A DNA stretch of 64,000 bases, taken from positions 310,001 through 374,000 of the forward strand of contig CAVZZP010000002.1 of NCBI GenBank assembly GCA_963779765.1. The letters are read 5' to 3'. The position numbers were made by a program, and so were the translations under genes. Shown here piece after piece: positions 8,606 through 17,507 of this stretch. Under the pieces are notes generated by a model. It was given only the letters and a program-made list of their open reading frames with translations, had not been told where the DNA came from and did no database searches. This DNA is from Silicimonas sp963779765 (GTDB lineage: Bacteria > Pseudomonadota > Alphaproteobacteria > Rhodobacterales > Rhodobacteraceae). Each line of letters starts with the position of its first letter. The first letter of the stretch is position 1.

Positions 8606-9235
8606 TCAGCTTGCGTCGCGGAACTCGGCGTATTCGCCGCGCACCTGGACGGTCACGGTGGCGGGCTGGCTATCGCGATTGCGCCAGAACCAGCCGTGCT
8701 CGCCATCGAATGCAGCGACGATTTGGCCTTCGTCCCCAGTCGATCCCCGGCCCTTTTCATATGTCACCGACTGACCGCCACCATGGCCGTGGAGGTCGAA
8801 GTTGACGCGTCCGCCTTCGACCAGCATCCGGTATTCAGCGGTCTGGCCCTCGGTCATCACGAGCTTCCACTCGGCGGAGTCGCCAGGCGCCAGGGTGAAG
8901 GTGGTCTCGTCGCGCCAGACCTCCGCTTCCTGAGCGTGGGCCGCCCCGACGAATAGGCCGAAGACGCTGTCGAGGAAGCTGGACAGGTCGCCGCCGGTGG
9001 CCTCCAGCTCCAGCAACCGGTCGGCCTCAGCCTCGTCCGCGAGCTGGGTCTTGATCTCGCCCATCTCGGTCAGACCGAGGACGTCGCCCGCGCCGGTGGG
9101 GTCGATCCCGTATTCGGCGGGCAGTACGACGACCACAAGGATTGCCACGGCGGAAGCCGCGGCGATGACTGTCGAGCGCAGCAACTGGGCTGAACTGGGC
9201 AGGTCTTCCAGGCTAGGTTTCTGAGCATTGAACAT
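8606..9235 (-). CDS. Membrane-anchored periplasmic protein of HupE neighbourhood
   Basis: This is a 209-residue protein with one N-terminal transmembrane helix (residues about 22-42, rich in Ala, Val and Ile) and a periplasmic domain that ends in a beta-rich region. It resembles proteins annotated only as transmembrane anchor proteins beside HupE/UreJ genes. The ATG at 9235 is chosen because GGAGAGA precedes it; an in-frame TTG four codons upstream lacks one. Its start is 16 bases after the hupE-like stop, so it is co-transcribed with that gene. The domain carries H-G-H-G-G-G in its centre, which might touch metal. The function is not established. Confidence 0.65.
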   Translation of the reverse strand: MFNAQKPSLEDLPSSAQLLRSTVIAAASAVAILVVVVLPAEYGIDPTGAGDVLGLTEMGEIKTQLADEAEADRLLELEATGGDLSSFLDSVFGLFVGAAHAQEAEVWRDETTFTLAPGDSAEWKLVMTEGQTAEYRMLVEGGRVNFDLHGHGGGQSVTYEKGRGSTGDEGQIVAAFDGEHGWFWRNRDSQPATVTVQVRGEYAEFRDAS

Positions 9236-9251
9236 GTGTCTCTCCAATTTG

Positions 9252-9980
9252 TTAGGCGGCCAGGAAATAGCCGGTGATCTGGTAGCCCATGAGGATGAAC
9301 CCCATCGACATCATGACGACATTGGCGGTGTAGGCCTGGCGGAAGAAGTTCGGGTTCTTCCGCCAGTAGCCCATGACGATGAGGATGACGCCGAGTGCCA
9401 GCAACTGACCGATCTCCACGCCGACGTTGAACGCCAGAAGGTTGGCCAGCAGTCCCTCCGAGGCGATCTCGTAGTCGAGGATCTTGGTCGCGAGACCCGT
9501 GCCGTGGAAGAACCCGAAAATCAGGGTCGCGGCCTTGGTGTTGGGTTGGAACCCGAACCAGCGCTGGTAGGCACCGAGATTGTCGAGAGCCTTGTAGACG
9601 ACCGACAGGCCGATGATGGCGTCGATGACGTAGGCGTTGATCCCCCAGCCGAACCAGACACCCAGGAGCATCGTGGTGGAATGGCCGAGGGCAAAGAGGC
9701 TCACGTAGATGCCGACGTCCTTCATCTTGTAGAGGAAGAAGACGACGCCGAGCAGGAACAGGATGTGGTCGTATCCGGTCACCATGTGCTTGGCGCCGAG
9801 ATACATGAAGGGGATGATGTTCACCCCCCATATTTCCTGGATGTAGCCGGCGTCGCCTTCGGTCACGTTGTGAGCGAGCGCCTGGCTGGCACAGAGGGCC
9901 AGCGTGGACAGGATGAGGCCGAACAGAAGGGAAGCTTGCAGTAGCCTCTGTCTGTCCCGGTCCCGTGTAGTCAGGGTCAT
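9252..9980 (-). CDS. HupE/UreJ-family membrane protein, probable Ni/Co permease
   Basis: This is a 242-residue polytopic protein with a signal-like first helix and six or seven further hydrophobic segments. The HupE/UreJ hallmarks are GYDHILFLLGVVFFL in the first half, ALGHSTTMLLG, and FGFFHGTGLA with a His in a later helix. Family members move nickel or cobalt across the inner membrane or supply them to hydrogenase and urease. No hydrogenase or urease gene is nearby, so general metal homeostasis is more likely. It is downstream of a His-rich exported protein and upstream of the membrane-anchored protein on the same strand. Confidence 0.82.
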   Translation of the reverse strand: MTLTTRDRDRQRLLQASLLFGLILSTLALCASQALAHNVTEGDAGYIQEIWGVNIIPFMYLGAKHMVTGYDHILFLLGVVFFLYKMKDVGIYVSLFALGHSTTMLLGVWFGWGINAYVIDAIIGLSVVYKALDNLGAYQRWFGFQPNTKAATLIFGFFHGTGLATKILDYEIASEGLLANLLAFNVGVEIGQLLALGVILIVMGYWRKNPNFFRQAYTANVVMMSMGFILMGYQITGYFLAA

Positions 9981-10043
9981 GGATTGCTCTCCGCAGATAG
10001 TGTGTCTGATCGAATGGGCCGCGCCGAACGGGCGCGGTGTCGA

Positions 10044-10397
10044 TCAGGCGCGCGGAGGTCGTTCGATCCTGAAAACGTGCAACGGGCCTCCTGACGAGGC
10101 ATCCAGGCGCCATGCGTCGCTGGAAGCGAACATCGGCGGGGAGCGGTCGCCGAACTCGAGCAGGGCCTGGCCGTGATCGTGGTCAGCTGCCTCGTGGCTG
10201 TGCCCGTGCATGGCCCAATAGATGTCTTCCTCCAATCCATGCGAATGACCGTGATCGGCAATCATCTCGAAATGATCCTGGATCGTCTCGAACACGGTCG
10301 ACGCATGGGTCGCGGTTGGCATGACGGACCATACCGTCATCGACAGGCAGAGAAGCGCCGCAAGCGCGTGTTGTCCGTAAGTCCGCAGAGCTGTCAT
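10044..10397 (-). CDS. His-rich exported protein, putative metal-binding
   Basis: This is a 117-residue protein with an N-terminal signal sequence (hydrophobic core ALAALLCLSMTVW, cleavage near ATHA-S). Its short acidic mature region is dense in histidine, with runs HGHSHG and HGHSHE and further single His. It has no known fold that I recognise. The His runs and its position between a CsoR-family repressor gene (divergent, 85 bases away) and the HupE-like permease suggest periplasmic buffering of nickel, cobalt or a similar metal. The shared intergenic region carries a perfect CsoR-type palindrome, so it should respond to the same metal as the plus-strand genes. Confidence 0.65.
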   Translation of the reverse strand: MTALRTYGQHALAALLCLSMTVWSVMPTATHASTVFETIQDHFEMIADHGHSHGLEEDIYWAMHGHSHEAADHDHGQALLEFGDRSPPMFASSDAWRLDASSGGPLHVFRIERPPRA

Positions 10398-10453
10398 CGA
10401 TCTTGCCTGTCTGCCCGCTGGTCGCGCGGCCCATTCGTGGAGCCGTCTTGCTG

Positions 10454-10472
10454 TATCCTCCAGGGGAGGATA
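10454..10472. promoter_or_regulatory. CsoR/RcnR-family operator, perfect palindrome
   Basis: The sequence TATCCTCCAGGGGAGGATA is an exact inverted repeat: 8-base arms with a 3-base centre. It sits between the divergent His-rich gene (starts 10397) and the CsoR-family gene (starts 10483). G/C-tract palindromes flanked by TA are typical sites for this repressor family. The right arm ends 10 bases before the csoR-like start codon, so a bound repressor would block its transcription and possibly the opposite direction too. Recognition by the adjacent protein is inferred. Confidence 0.7.
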
Positions 10473-10482
10473 GCGTCTTTCT

Positions 10483-10743
10483 ATGACAAGGCCCCATGTC
10501 CATGCAACCCATCCTGCCCTCGTCGCACGGCTGAAGCGCGCCGATGGGCATCTTCGTGCCGTGATCGAGATGATCGAAGCCGGACGACCTTGCCTCGAGA
10601 TCGCGCAACAGATGCAGGCGGTCGAAAAGGCCGTGGTGAACGCAAAGCGCGCGTTGATCCACGACCACCTCGATCATTGCCTCGATGCCGAGAATTCCAC
10701 GTCGGATCGCGACGAACTGAAGACCATCTCCCGATACCTTTGA
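10483..10743 (+). CDS. Metal-sensing repressor, CsoR/RcnR/InrS family
   Basis: This is an 86-residue all-helical DUF156 protein. The family core is LVARLKRADGHLRAVIEMIE followed by C-L-E-I-A-Q-Q-M-Q-A-V. Candidate metal ligands are Cys37, His62 and Cys66, with the C-H-C spacing known from copper CsoR and nickel InrS; extra His lie at residues 5, 7, 10 and 65. The metal-free tetramer binds DNA and metal binding releases it. The neighbours are an MFS exporter with a His-rich tail (nickel NrsD/NreB style) and a HupE-like permease, so nickel or cobalt is more likely than copper. It is in an operon with the MFS gene, with an 8-base gap. Confidence 0.85.
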   Translation: MTRPHVHATHPALVARLKRADGHLRAVIEMIEAGRPCLEIAQQMQAVEKAVVNAKRALIHDHLDHCLDAENSTSDRDELKTISRYL

Positions 10744-10751
10744 GGCCGCCC

Positions 10752-12071
10752 ATGCTGGAAGTCCTTGCCGACCGAACCTACCGCCATCTCTTCGCCGCGC
10801 AGGTCGTGGCGCTTCTGGGCACGGGGCTTGCCACCGTTGCGCTCGGGCTTCTGGCCTACGATCTGGCGGGCGAGAACGCAGCTATGGTGCTGGGCACGGT
10901 TTTCACCATCAAGATGGTGGCCTACGTCGGCATCGCACCCATTGCTGGCGCGTTCGCGAACCGCGTGAACCGCCGGGCGTTTTTGGTAGCACTTGATCTG
11001 GTGCGTGCGGGCGCGGCGCTTTGCCTGCCTTTCGTCACCGAGGTTTGGCAGGTCTATGTGCTGATCTTCCTGCTGCAATCAGCGTCCGCCGCCTTCACGC
11101 CGACCTTCCAGGCGACGATCCCGGACGTGTTGCCGGATGAGGCGCGCTACACCCGTGCGCTGTCTCTGTCGCGGCTGGCTTATGATCTGGAGAACATCGT
11201 CAGCCCGATGCTGGCCGGGCTTCTGCTGGCGTTGGTGAGCTACAACTCCCTCTTCCTTGGAACAGCGGTGGGGTTTGTAGCCTCCGCAGCGCTGATCGTC
11301 GCGGTGTTGCTGCCCAGTCCGACACCATCCGAGCCGCGCGGCATCTACGACCGCACGACGCGCGGCATCCGCATCTACCTCGGGACACCGCGGTTGCGCG
11401 GGCTGCTGGCTCTGAACCTTGCCGCCGCAGCGGCAGGGGCAATGGTGCTGGTCAATTCTGTGGTGCTGGTCCGTGGCACGCTCGGGCTGGACGCATCCGC
11501 ACTGGCCTGGACGCTGTTCGCCTTCGGCGCGGGCTCGATGCTGGCCGCACTCGCGCTGCCCAAGGTGCTCGACCGCGTGCCGGATCGGCCGGTGATGATA
11601 GCCGGCGCCGCGCTTATGGTGCTGACGCTCCTCGGTCTCGCCGGAGAGGTCGCCGCCCTGGGGCTCAACTGGCCCGTCCTCCTTGGCGCGTGGCTGCTGG
11701 TGGGCCTGGGATATTCTGCGGTCCTCACCCCTACTGGAAGGTTGCTGCGCCGGTCCGCCCATGCCGGGGACCGCCCCGCGCTGTTCGCTGCGCAATTCGC
11801 ACTCTCCCACACCTGCTGGTTGTTGACTTATCCGCTGTCGGGCTGGCTGTTGTCGGTTCATGGCGTAGTTTCTGCACTCATTGGCCTTGCGCTCCTCGCA
11901 GCGACTGGTTTGCTTGTGGCCCTGAAACTCTGGCCGTCTGGCGATGCAGCGGAGCTTGAACACACGCACGAGAACCTGCCACTCGACCATCCCCACCTGA
12001 AGGGCCATCGCAAGCACAGCCACGCGCTGGTTATTGACGAAGATCATCCTCGCTGGGCTACACAATTCTGA
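10752..12071 (+). CDS. MFS metal exporter with His-rich C-terminal tail (NrsD/NreB-like)
   Basis: This is a 439-residue major-facilitator protein with about 12 hydrophobic segments, starting MLEVLADRTYRHLFAAQ. After the last helix (near residue 402) comes a cytoplasmic tail of about 35 residues rich in His: EHTHEN, LDHPHLKGH and RKHSHALV. Such tails are known in NreB and NrsD nickel exporters and are absent from drug exporters of the same fold. The frame is open upstream to 10173, but only the ATG at 10752 gives an MFS N-terminus, and it follows the repressor stop by 8 bases. Export of nickel or cobalt under CsoR-family control is the likely role. Confidence 0.8.
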   Translation: MLEVLADRTYRHLFAAQVVALLGTGLATVALGLLAYDLAGENAAMVLGTVFTIKMVAYVGIAPIAGAFANRVNRRAFLVALDLVRAGAALCLPFVTEVWQVYVLIFLLQSASAAFTPTFQATIPDVLPDEARYTRALSLSRLAYDLENIVSPMLAGLLLALVSYNSLFLGTAVGFVASAALIVAVLLPSPTPSEPRGIYDRTTRGIRIYLGTPRLRGLLALNLAAAAAGAMVLVNSVVLVRGTLGLDASALAWTLFAFGAGSMLAALALPKVLDRVPDRPVMIAGAALMVLTLLGLAGEVAALGLNWPVLLGAWLLVGLGYSAVLTPTGRLLRRSAHAGDRPALFAAQFALSHTCWLLTYPLSGWLLSVHGVVSALIGLALLAATGLLVALKLWPSGDAAELEHTHENLPLDHPHLKGHRKHSHALVIDEDHPRWATQF

Positions 12072-12773
12072 GCCGCAGAACGTAACGTGTACTGGACTTA
12101 GGCGGCTCGCTTTCGTCTATTCAGACATTCGTGCTTCGCGCAGCATCGGTCAAAGAGGGCTCAGAGGGAACATTCGCTGCATGTGCAACGTTGCCGGTGA
12201 GCCTCAAGGTTTGCTGTGCGGACAACGGTGCCGTTTGCCGAACTGCCACGAACGCACGGAATCGCCCTTCGCTCAAGATCATGAAGTCTGCGCTGATTTA
12301 TCAGTTGGACGTAAGCCGTGATTGCCAACGGTTGGTTGGTGCAGAACGCAGATCGGCGAACTCGACGTCTTCTCTGGCTAAAATTTGGTCAGCGTAGTCA
12401 CCGAGGTCATTCAATGCCGTGATCTGCCCGGTCCCATAGATGATCCTTTCATCGATGGACCCCGTCCCGGCTTCAGCCTGTACTATTCCGGCAGACGGAA
12501 CCCATCGGCCGGATCTTCATCCTTTCTATGGTCCGGGAAGCAGCACCGCGGCGCGCAGGCGACGACGAAGTGCAGTGACGGCGCAAAGCCCACGTTGAGC
12601 ACGAAACTCACCCTCTGCGCGACGGCCGGTCGAAACGGGCATTCGCGGCGATCGCTCGGTTTCAGCCCATCTGAAAGTCAGATGTGCGTCTTCGACGTCT
12701 TGCGAGCGTTCCGTGTCATTCCGCGCTCGGACAGCCGGTTGTCGACGTCCCTATGTCGCCGTCGAAAATTAGC
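12072..12773. other. Gene-free interval
   Basis: About 700 bases hold no frame with a credible start or product. The first third carries the second copy (about 12160-12240) of the degenerate repeat also found at 8416-8510. A weaker, shorter echo (GGGCATTCGCGGCG) is near 12640. The interval separates the metal module from the P450 gene and may be a site of past rearrangement. Confidence 0.4.
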
Positions 12774-14027
12774 TCAGTCGCGCGGACGCAGCCCCTTCAG
12801 GATGACTCCGCTGGCGGGCTGCGCCGGTATCCGTCGGCGCGACACGCTCAGATCCTGGTCCGGCAGGTCATAGTCGAGCCGCCGGCACAACAGTCGCACC
12901 GCCTCGGCCATCAGCACCAGGGTGACGCGTTCGCCGGGACAGCGATGACCCAGCCGCAGATCACCTCCGCCCTGTGGGACCGCCGCGGCCTGTACGGCCG
13001 GCGTCTGCCAGTCGCGGTCCGGATGGAACGCCCGCGGGTCAGGAAAAGCCTTGGGGTCGCGGCAGGTGCCGTACAGGTCTACAACGATCCACTGCCCGGC
13101 GCGGATCGTGCCGCCGCGAAACGCGATGTCCTGTGTCGCGATCGCCGCTGTGAAGGGGAAGAACGGGGCCAGCCGCCGCACCTCCTCGCAGAAGGGAAGG
13201 ATCGCGTCATCGTCGCCTGCGGCGATGCGGTCCCGCCATTGGGGATGTTCATGCAGCGCCAGCGCGGCAAAGGCGATATAGCGCCCGACCGCCACGATCG
13301 GCCGCAGGAGGTTCAGAAGCTCGACGGCGACCACCGCGTCGCTCAGCAACTGTCCCTCCGCATCACGCGCCCGCGCCAGGCGGGCCAGCGGCGTATCCCC
13401 GGCGGGCTCGCCGTTGCGGCGCATCAGGCGCACCTCGGCGCGCAGCCGACGCTCGAGGCGCGACCGCTTCAGAAGCGTGGTCCATGTCGATGGCCCGAGG
13501 CTGCCGGTGCGGTCGCTCATCCGGAACAGCGTGGTCGGGACCCACTCCGATCGGGCCATCGATTCCGGCAGACCGCACCAGGCGATGGCCGCCGCTGCAA
13601 GGAGATGGCTTGTGCCCCGCAGCACCTCGAACTGTGGCGGGCGCGATGTGGCGCATTGCAGCCACAGGTCCGCAAACTTGCCTGCGACGGCTTCCGCCGA
13701 CGCCTCGTCGACCAGCAGCCGCACGAACATCTCCTTGCGGCGCAGGTGGCTCCAAGCCTCGAGTTGCTGGACGCTGCCGTGATCCTGAAGCAGGCGCAGG
13801 ACCCAAAACGGCATGGCGCCCTTTCGCGTCAACCCGTGCTGACCGTAGACCAGATCGACGGCGTCAGGTCCGCGCAGGCAAAGGGCGTCGCGCAGCATCA
13901 GGCGCGTGTGGAAGGCATCGGTTCCCAGCCGGTCACAGCGCCGGCCGATGAATTCGTATCCCTGTCGCAGCAGCGCAGCGGACGCATCGACGCTGCCGTC
14001 GCGCGGGAAGGGGTCAGGGTTGGCCAT
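12774..14027 (-). CDS. Cytochrome P450, CYP152 fatty-acid peroxygenase type
   Basis: This is a 417-residue soluble P450. The heme-binding loop reads PQGGGDLRLGHRCPGE with the axial Cys in GHRCPGE, and an ExxR motif is present as EEVRR. The I-helix reads LLNLLRPIVAV. CYP152 enzymes, the H2O2-dependent fatty-acid hydroxylases and decarboxylases of the BSbeta and OleT type, replace the usual acid-alcohol pair with this Arg-Pro. The N-terminal LLRQGYEFIGRR also matches that family. It should therefore use hydrogen peroxide and need no reductase. The ATG at 14027 is preferred over the longer open frame (to 14189) because the upstream part is low-complexity and GAGG precedes it. It lies 127 bases after the esterase fusion gene on the same strand. 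Confidence 0.87.
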   Translation of the reverse strand: MANPDPFPRDGSVDASAALLRQGYEFIGRRCDRLGTDAFHTRLMLRDALCLRGPDAVDLVYGQHGLTRKGAMPFWVLRLLQDHGSVQQLEAWSHLRRKEMFVRLLVDEASAEAVAGKFADLWLQCATSRPPQFEVLRGTSHLLAAAAIAWCGLPESMARSEWVPTTLFRMSDRTGSLGPSTWTTLLKRSRLERRLRAEVRLMRRNGEPAGDTPLARLARARDAEGQLLSDAVVAVELLNLLRPIVAVGRYIAFAALALHEHPQWRDRIAAGDDDAILPFCEEVRRLAPFFPFTAAIATQDIAFRGGTIRAGQWIVVDLYGTCRDPKAFPDPRAFHPDRDWQTPAVQAAAVPQGGGDLRLGHRCPGERVTLVLMAEAVRLLCRRLDYDLPDQDLSVSRRRIPAQPASGVILKGLRPRD

Positions 14028-14154
14028 GCGCCTCAAACAGGGAGCAGAGGCGACAGGTTCCCCAGAAATGCGCGACGGGCCGGACGACGCGCGCCTGCGC
14101 GCCGACAGCCGTGGACTGCCGGGTCCGTTGGAACGGGCGGAACAGCACCCGACC

Positions 14155-16156
14155 TCAAAGCCCGAACGGCCACGTGTCCGGCGCGCCATCGCGCCGGTGG
14201 TCCGGGGCGAGCGGCGTCAGCGCCTCAGTCTCATCGAACCACAGCCATCCGTCGTACTGCTGCGGCAGACATGTGGAGGCATAGTGCGACTGCAACTCGC
14301 TGGCGGGCCGATAGATCACGCCGATGAATCGTTGCAGACGCTCTTCGCTCAGGAGCCGTTGCAGCGCGTCGTCGGCAGCAAGGTCCAGCAGGAAGCGCGG
14401 CTGGCCGCTGTCGTGACACAGCGCTTCGTAGCTGTCGTGACGCGACGGGCGGACGCGCTTCACCTCCATCTCGTCCCCCCAAGAGCTTGCCGCGGCGACG
14501 GTGCCGGTGTGGGTGCCCATGCCGATCAGTGCGGCGTCGTCGCCGAACCGTTGGCGGCAGAGCTGTCCGATATTAAGCTCGCCCCGAACTACCCCCATCT
14601 CGGTCGCACGGGCGTCGCCGATGTGGGAATTGTGGGCCCATACCACCGCCTTCGCATCTGGGCCCTTGGCCTGCAACAGATGTTCCAGCGTCTCGAACAT
14701 GTGGGTGTCGCGCAAGTTCCAGCTGTCGGCGCCGCCGTGATACATGACTCGGTAGTAGCGTTCGGCCGAACGCACCAGACGGGCGTTCTGTGCCATGTCA
14801 AGGAACGCCGCCTCGTCCTGCGCCTCGTATCGCAGCCGTTTGTCCAGCAGGTCGCGCAGCTGATCGATGACCGCCTTTTCACAGTCCCGGTAGCCTTGGC
14901 TCAGCACCGCGCGACCGTAAGTGGCGGGATCGCTCTGCCAGGGCGTCAGGCAGCCGTAGCGCTCTCGCGCGATCCGCGCGGCTTCGGGGTCGTGTTCGTC
15001 CAGATAGGCAAGGACGGCGGCGATCGAACCGCTCAGGTTGTAGATATCGAGCCCGTAGAATCCCACCCGGCGATCGCCCGAAATCCCGTCATTGTAGATG
15101 CGCATCCAGTCGACGAAGGCTTCGACAACGGTATTGCGCCACATCCAGGTCGGGAAGCGCGTGAAGGCCGGGTCCTGGAAGGCGCGCGGCGCGCGATGTC
15201 CGACGTATCGGTTCACGGCGGCGGCGTCGGGCCAGTCGGCTTCGACAGCGACGACAGTGAACCCATGACGCTCGATCAGGTGCCGGGTGATGGCGGCGCG
15301 GGCGCGGTAGAACTCGGCGGTGCCGTGAGACGCTTCTCCCAGAAGCACCACGCGTCGGTCGGCCCAGCGGTCGAAAAGCCCTCCGAACGCCGGAGCGTCG
15401 AACTCCGGCAGCGGTTCGGCAACGTCGAGAGATCATCTCGGGCAGACTGCGGCGGCTGGCCGGTCCAAGGGACGATGTGGCGGGGCGACCGTCCTCGGTC
15501 CAGCCCGTGGGCGCCGATCAGGGGTACGAAGCGCACGCCCGAGATCCGCTCCAGCTGCCAGGTGTCGGCGCCGGTGCGCGTGAGTTTCAACAGCGACTGG
15601 CCTTTCAACGCCTCGGCATCGCCCACCGGCATGATCAGTCGACCGCCCGTCGCAAGCTGCCGCTTCAGCGCCTCGGGCACGGAAGGGCCGCCGGCAGCGA
15701 CCAGAATGGCGTCATACGGTAGTCCTCGCCCCAGCCGAGAGTGCCGTCGCCGACATGCACGCGGACGTTTCCGTAGCCGGCCGATGCCAGCTTCTCGCGT
15801 GCAGTCGCGGCCAGACTGGCATGCCGCTCGACGCTGTGAACCTGCCCTGCAACCTCGGACATCACTGCGGCGGAATAGCCCGAGCCCGTCCCGACTTCCA
15901 GCACCCGGTCGCCGGGCTGAAGTTCGGCGGACTCGATCATGAGGGCGACGATGTAGGGCTGCGAGATGCTCTGCCCCTTTCCGATCGGAAGCGGCCTGTC
16001 CGAATAGGCGAATTCCTCCTGGCCGGGATCGACGAAGGCCTCGCGCGGGACCTTGCCCATTGCGGCGAGGACGCTGCGGTCAAGAACACCCCGAGCGGAG
16101 AGCTGGCGTTCTACCATCTTCGCACGTAATCGAGAGAGGTCGGGTATCGGAAGCAC
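14155..16156 (-). pseudogene. Protein-isoaspartate methyltransferase / erythromycin-esterase fusion, two frameshifts
   Basis: The N-terminal third is a Pcm-type methyltransferase: ISQPYIVALM, then SAM motif I LEVGTGSGYSAAV, then GDGTLGWGED. The frame shifts at about 15718 into PYDAILVAAGGPSVPEALKRQ, and again at about 15435, where a duplicated CT would turn DDLDVAEPLPEF out of frame. The third frame is a complete erythromycin-esterase-like domain (VVLLGEASHGTAEFYRARA, AVEADWPDAA, VVWAHNSHIGDARATEMG). Intact Pcm-esterase fusions of about 670 residues are known in other proteobacteria, so this was one protein. As it stands it encodes three pieces. The start is uncertain: GTG at 16156 sits on an AAGGAG site, a TTG lies at 16195 and an ATG at 16117. 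Confidence 0.75.
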
Positions 16157-16364
16157 CTCCTTGTGGACCGAAGGTAAGGCCGGCTCCGGCGGCAACGTCC
16201 CCGGAAACCGGACTAGACAGCGTTTGTTCCTCGAGGCGTCAGCCGCTGCTCGCGGGCGCTAAAGCCGGGGATCGACATCCACCTCCCGACTTGGACAGGT
16301 ACAATTGTTGCTCCACATGATAAGACGTGGGTGCAACCGACCCCGTTTAAGACCGGAGGCTGCC

Positions 16365-17507
16365 ATGTCTGATACGGACGCCGGCAATGTTGGCGAGACC
16401 TTCCAAAGCGATCCAGGCGCGGGTCGTTCGCTGTGGGTGGCGCTGGCGGCGCTTTTGCTCGTGGTTGTCTGGATGGCGAGCGGCTTTCTTCTGCCTTCGG
16501 GCACGCCAGAGGAGGCAGCAAGCGCGCCCGTGCCAAGAGCGCCCGCGGTCCGCGTACAGGTCTCTCGGGCCGAGGAGGTGACGCTGACATTCGGTGCCGA
16601 GGGCCAGGCACAGCCGCAGCGCGACACGACCGTCCAGGCCGAGAACCCCGGCACGGTTGTGGAATTGCCATTCACCAAGGGCGCCCGTGTAGCAGAGGGG
16701 GACGTCATCGCCCGCCTCTCCGCATCTCAGGCAGAGGCCGCTCTTGACCAGGCGGAGGAGGAACGTGCCCGCGCGGCACGCGAGTTCGAGAACGCATCGC
16801 AATTGCTGGATCGGGGTGTCGCAACGGCGGACAGGGTGGCGCAGGCACGCGCAGCCTTGGCTGCGGCCGAAGCCCAGGTGGCTGCCGCAGAACAGGCGCT
16901 GGACAACCTGACGCTGACCGCGCCTTTCGCAGGTCGAATCGAGCGTTTGCCGGTGGAAACAGGTGAATTCGTCGCTGCGGGCGAAGAAATAGCCCGGATT
17001 GTCGACACCGACCCGCTGACGGTGGCCATCCAGGTGCCGCAAACGGCTTTGAACCGCATCGAGACAGGTCAAGAAGCCTCGGTCCGTTTCATCACGGGAG
17101 AGGAACGCACCGGCGTCGTTACTTTCGTCGGCGGCGCCGCTGCAACCAGCACCCGGACCTTCCTGGTCGAAATCGAGGTGCCGAACCCCGATGGCGCCAT
17201 TCCCGCCGGCATCTCGGCCGAGATCACCATTCCGACCGGCTCGGCTCAGGCGCATTTCGTGGCGCCGTCCACCGTTTCGCTGGGTCCCGACGGTGATATC
17301 GGAGTCAAGACCGTCGAGGATGATCAGGTGCGCTACCACCCGATCGAGATCGTCAAGGCCGAGATCGGCGGCGTCTGGGCGACCGGCCTGCCGGACGAGG
17401 CGCGGATCATCACCTTGGGCCAGGGCTTCGTCCGCGCCGGCGAGGCTGTCAGGGCAGAGATTGCGGACGCATCGGAGGCGCCGGGCAGCGTGGAGGAGCG
17501 CCCGTGA
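16365..17507 (+). CDS. RND efflux periplasmic adaptor (membrane fusion protein)
   Basis: This is a 380-residue HlyD/AcrA-type adaptor. It has an N-terminal membrane anchor helix (SLWVALAALLLVVVW), a split lipoyl domain (VQAENPGTVVELPFTKGARVAEGDVIARL and TLTAPFAGRIERLPVETGEFV), a coiled-coil hairpin rich in Ala, Glu and Arg between them, and a beta-barrel. It would link the inner-membrane pump encoded next to an outer-membrane channel, which is not encoded here. The ATG at 16365 has GGAGG seven bases ahead. Its stop overlaps the RND start by 4 bases. The substrate is unknown. Confidence 0.9.
   Translation: MSDTDAGNVGETFQSDPGAGRSLWVALAALLLVVVWMASGFLLPSGTPEEAASAPVPRAPAVRVQVSRAEEVTLTFGAEGQAQPQRDTTVQAENPGTVVELPFTKGARVAEGDVIARLSASQAEAALDQAEEERARAAREFENASQLLDRGVATADRVAQARAALAAAEAQVAAAEQALDNLTLTAPFAGRIERLPVETGEFVAAGEEIARIVDTDPLTVAIQVPQTALNRIETGQEASVRFITGEERTGVVTFVGGAAATSTRTFLVEIEVPNPDGAIPAGISAEITIPTGSAQAHFVAPSTVSLGPDGDIGVKTVEDDQVRYHPIEIVKAEIGGVWATGLPDEARIITLGQGFVRAGEAVRAEIADASEAPGSVEERP

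Noticed and set aside
12684..15942. Two long plus-strand frames of 547 and 678 codons
   Set aside because: They run antisense to the P450 and the Pcm-esterase genes, whose protein families are unmistakable.
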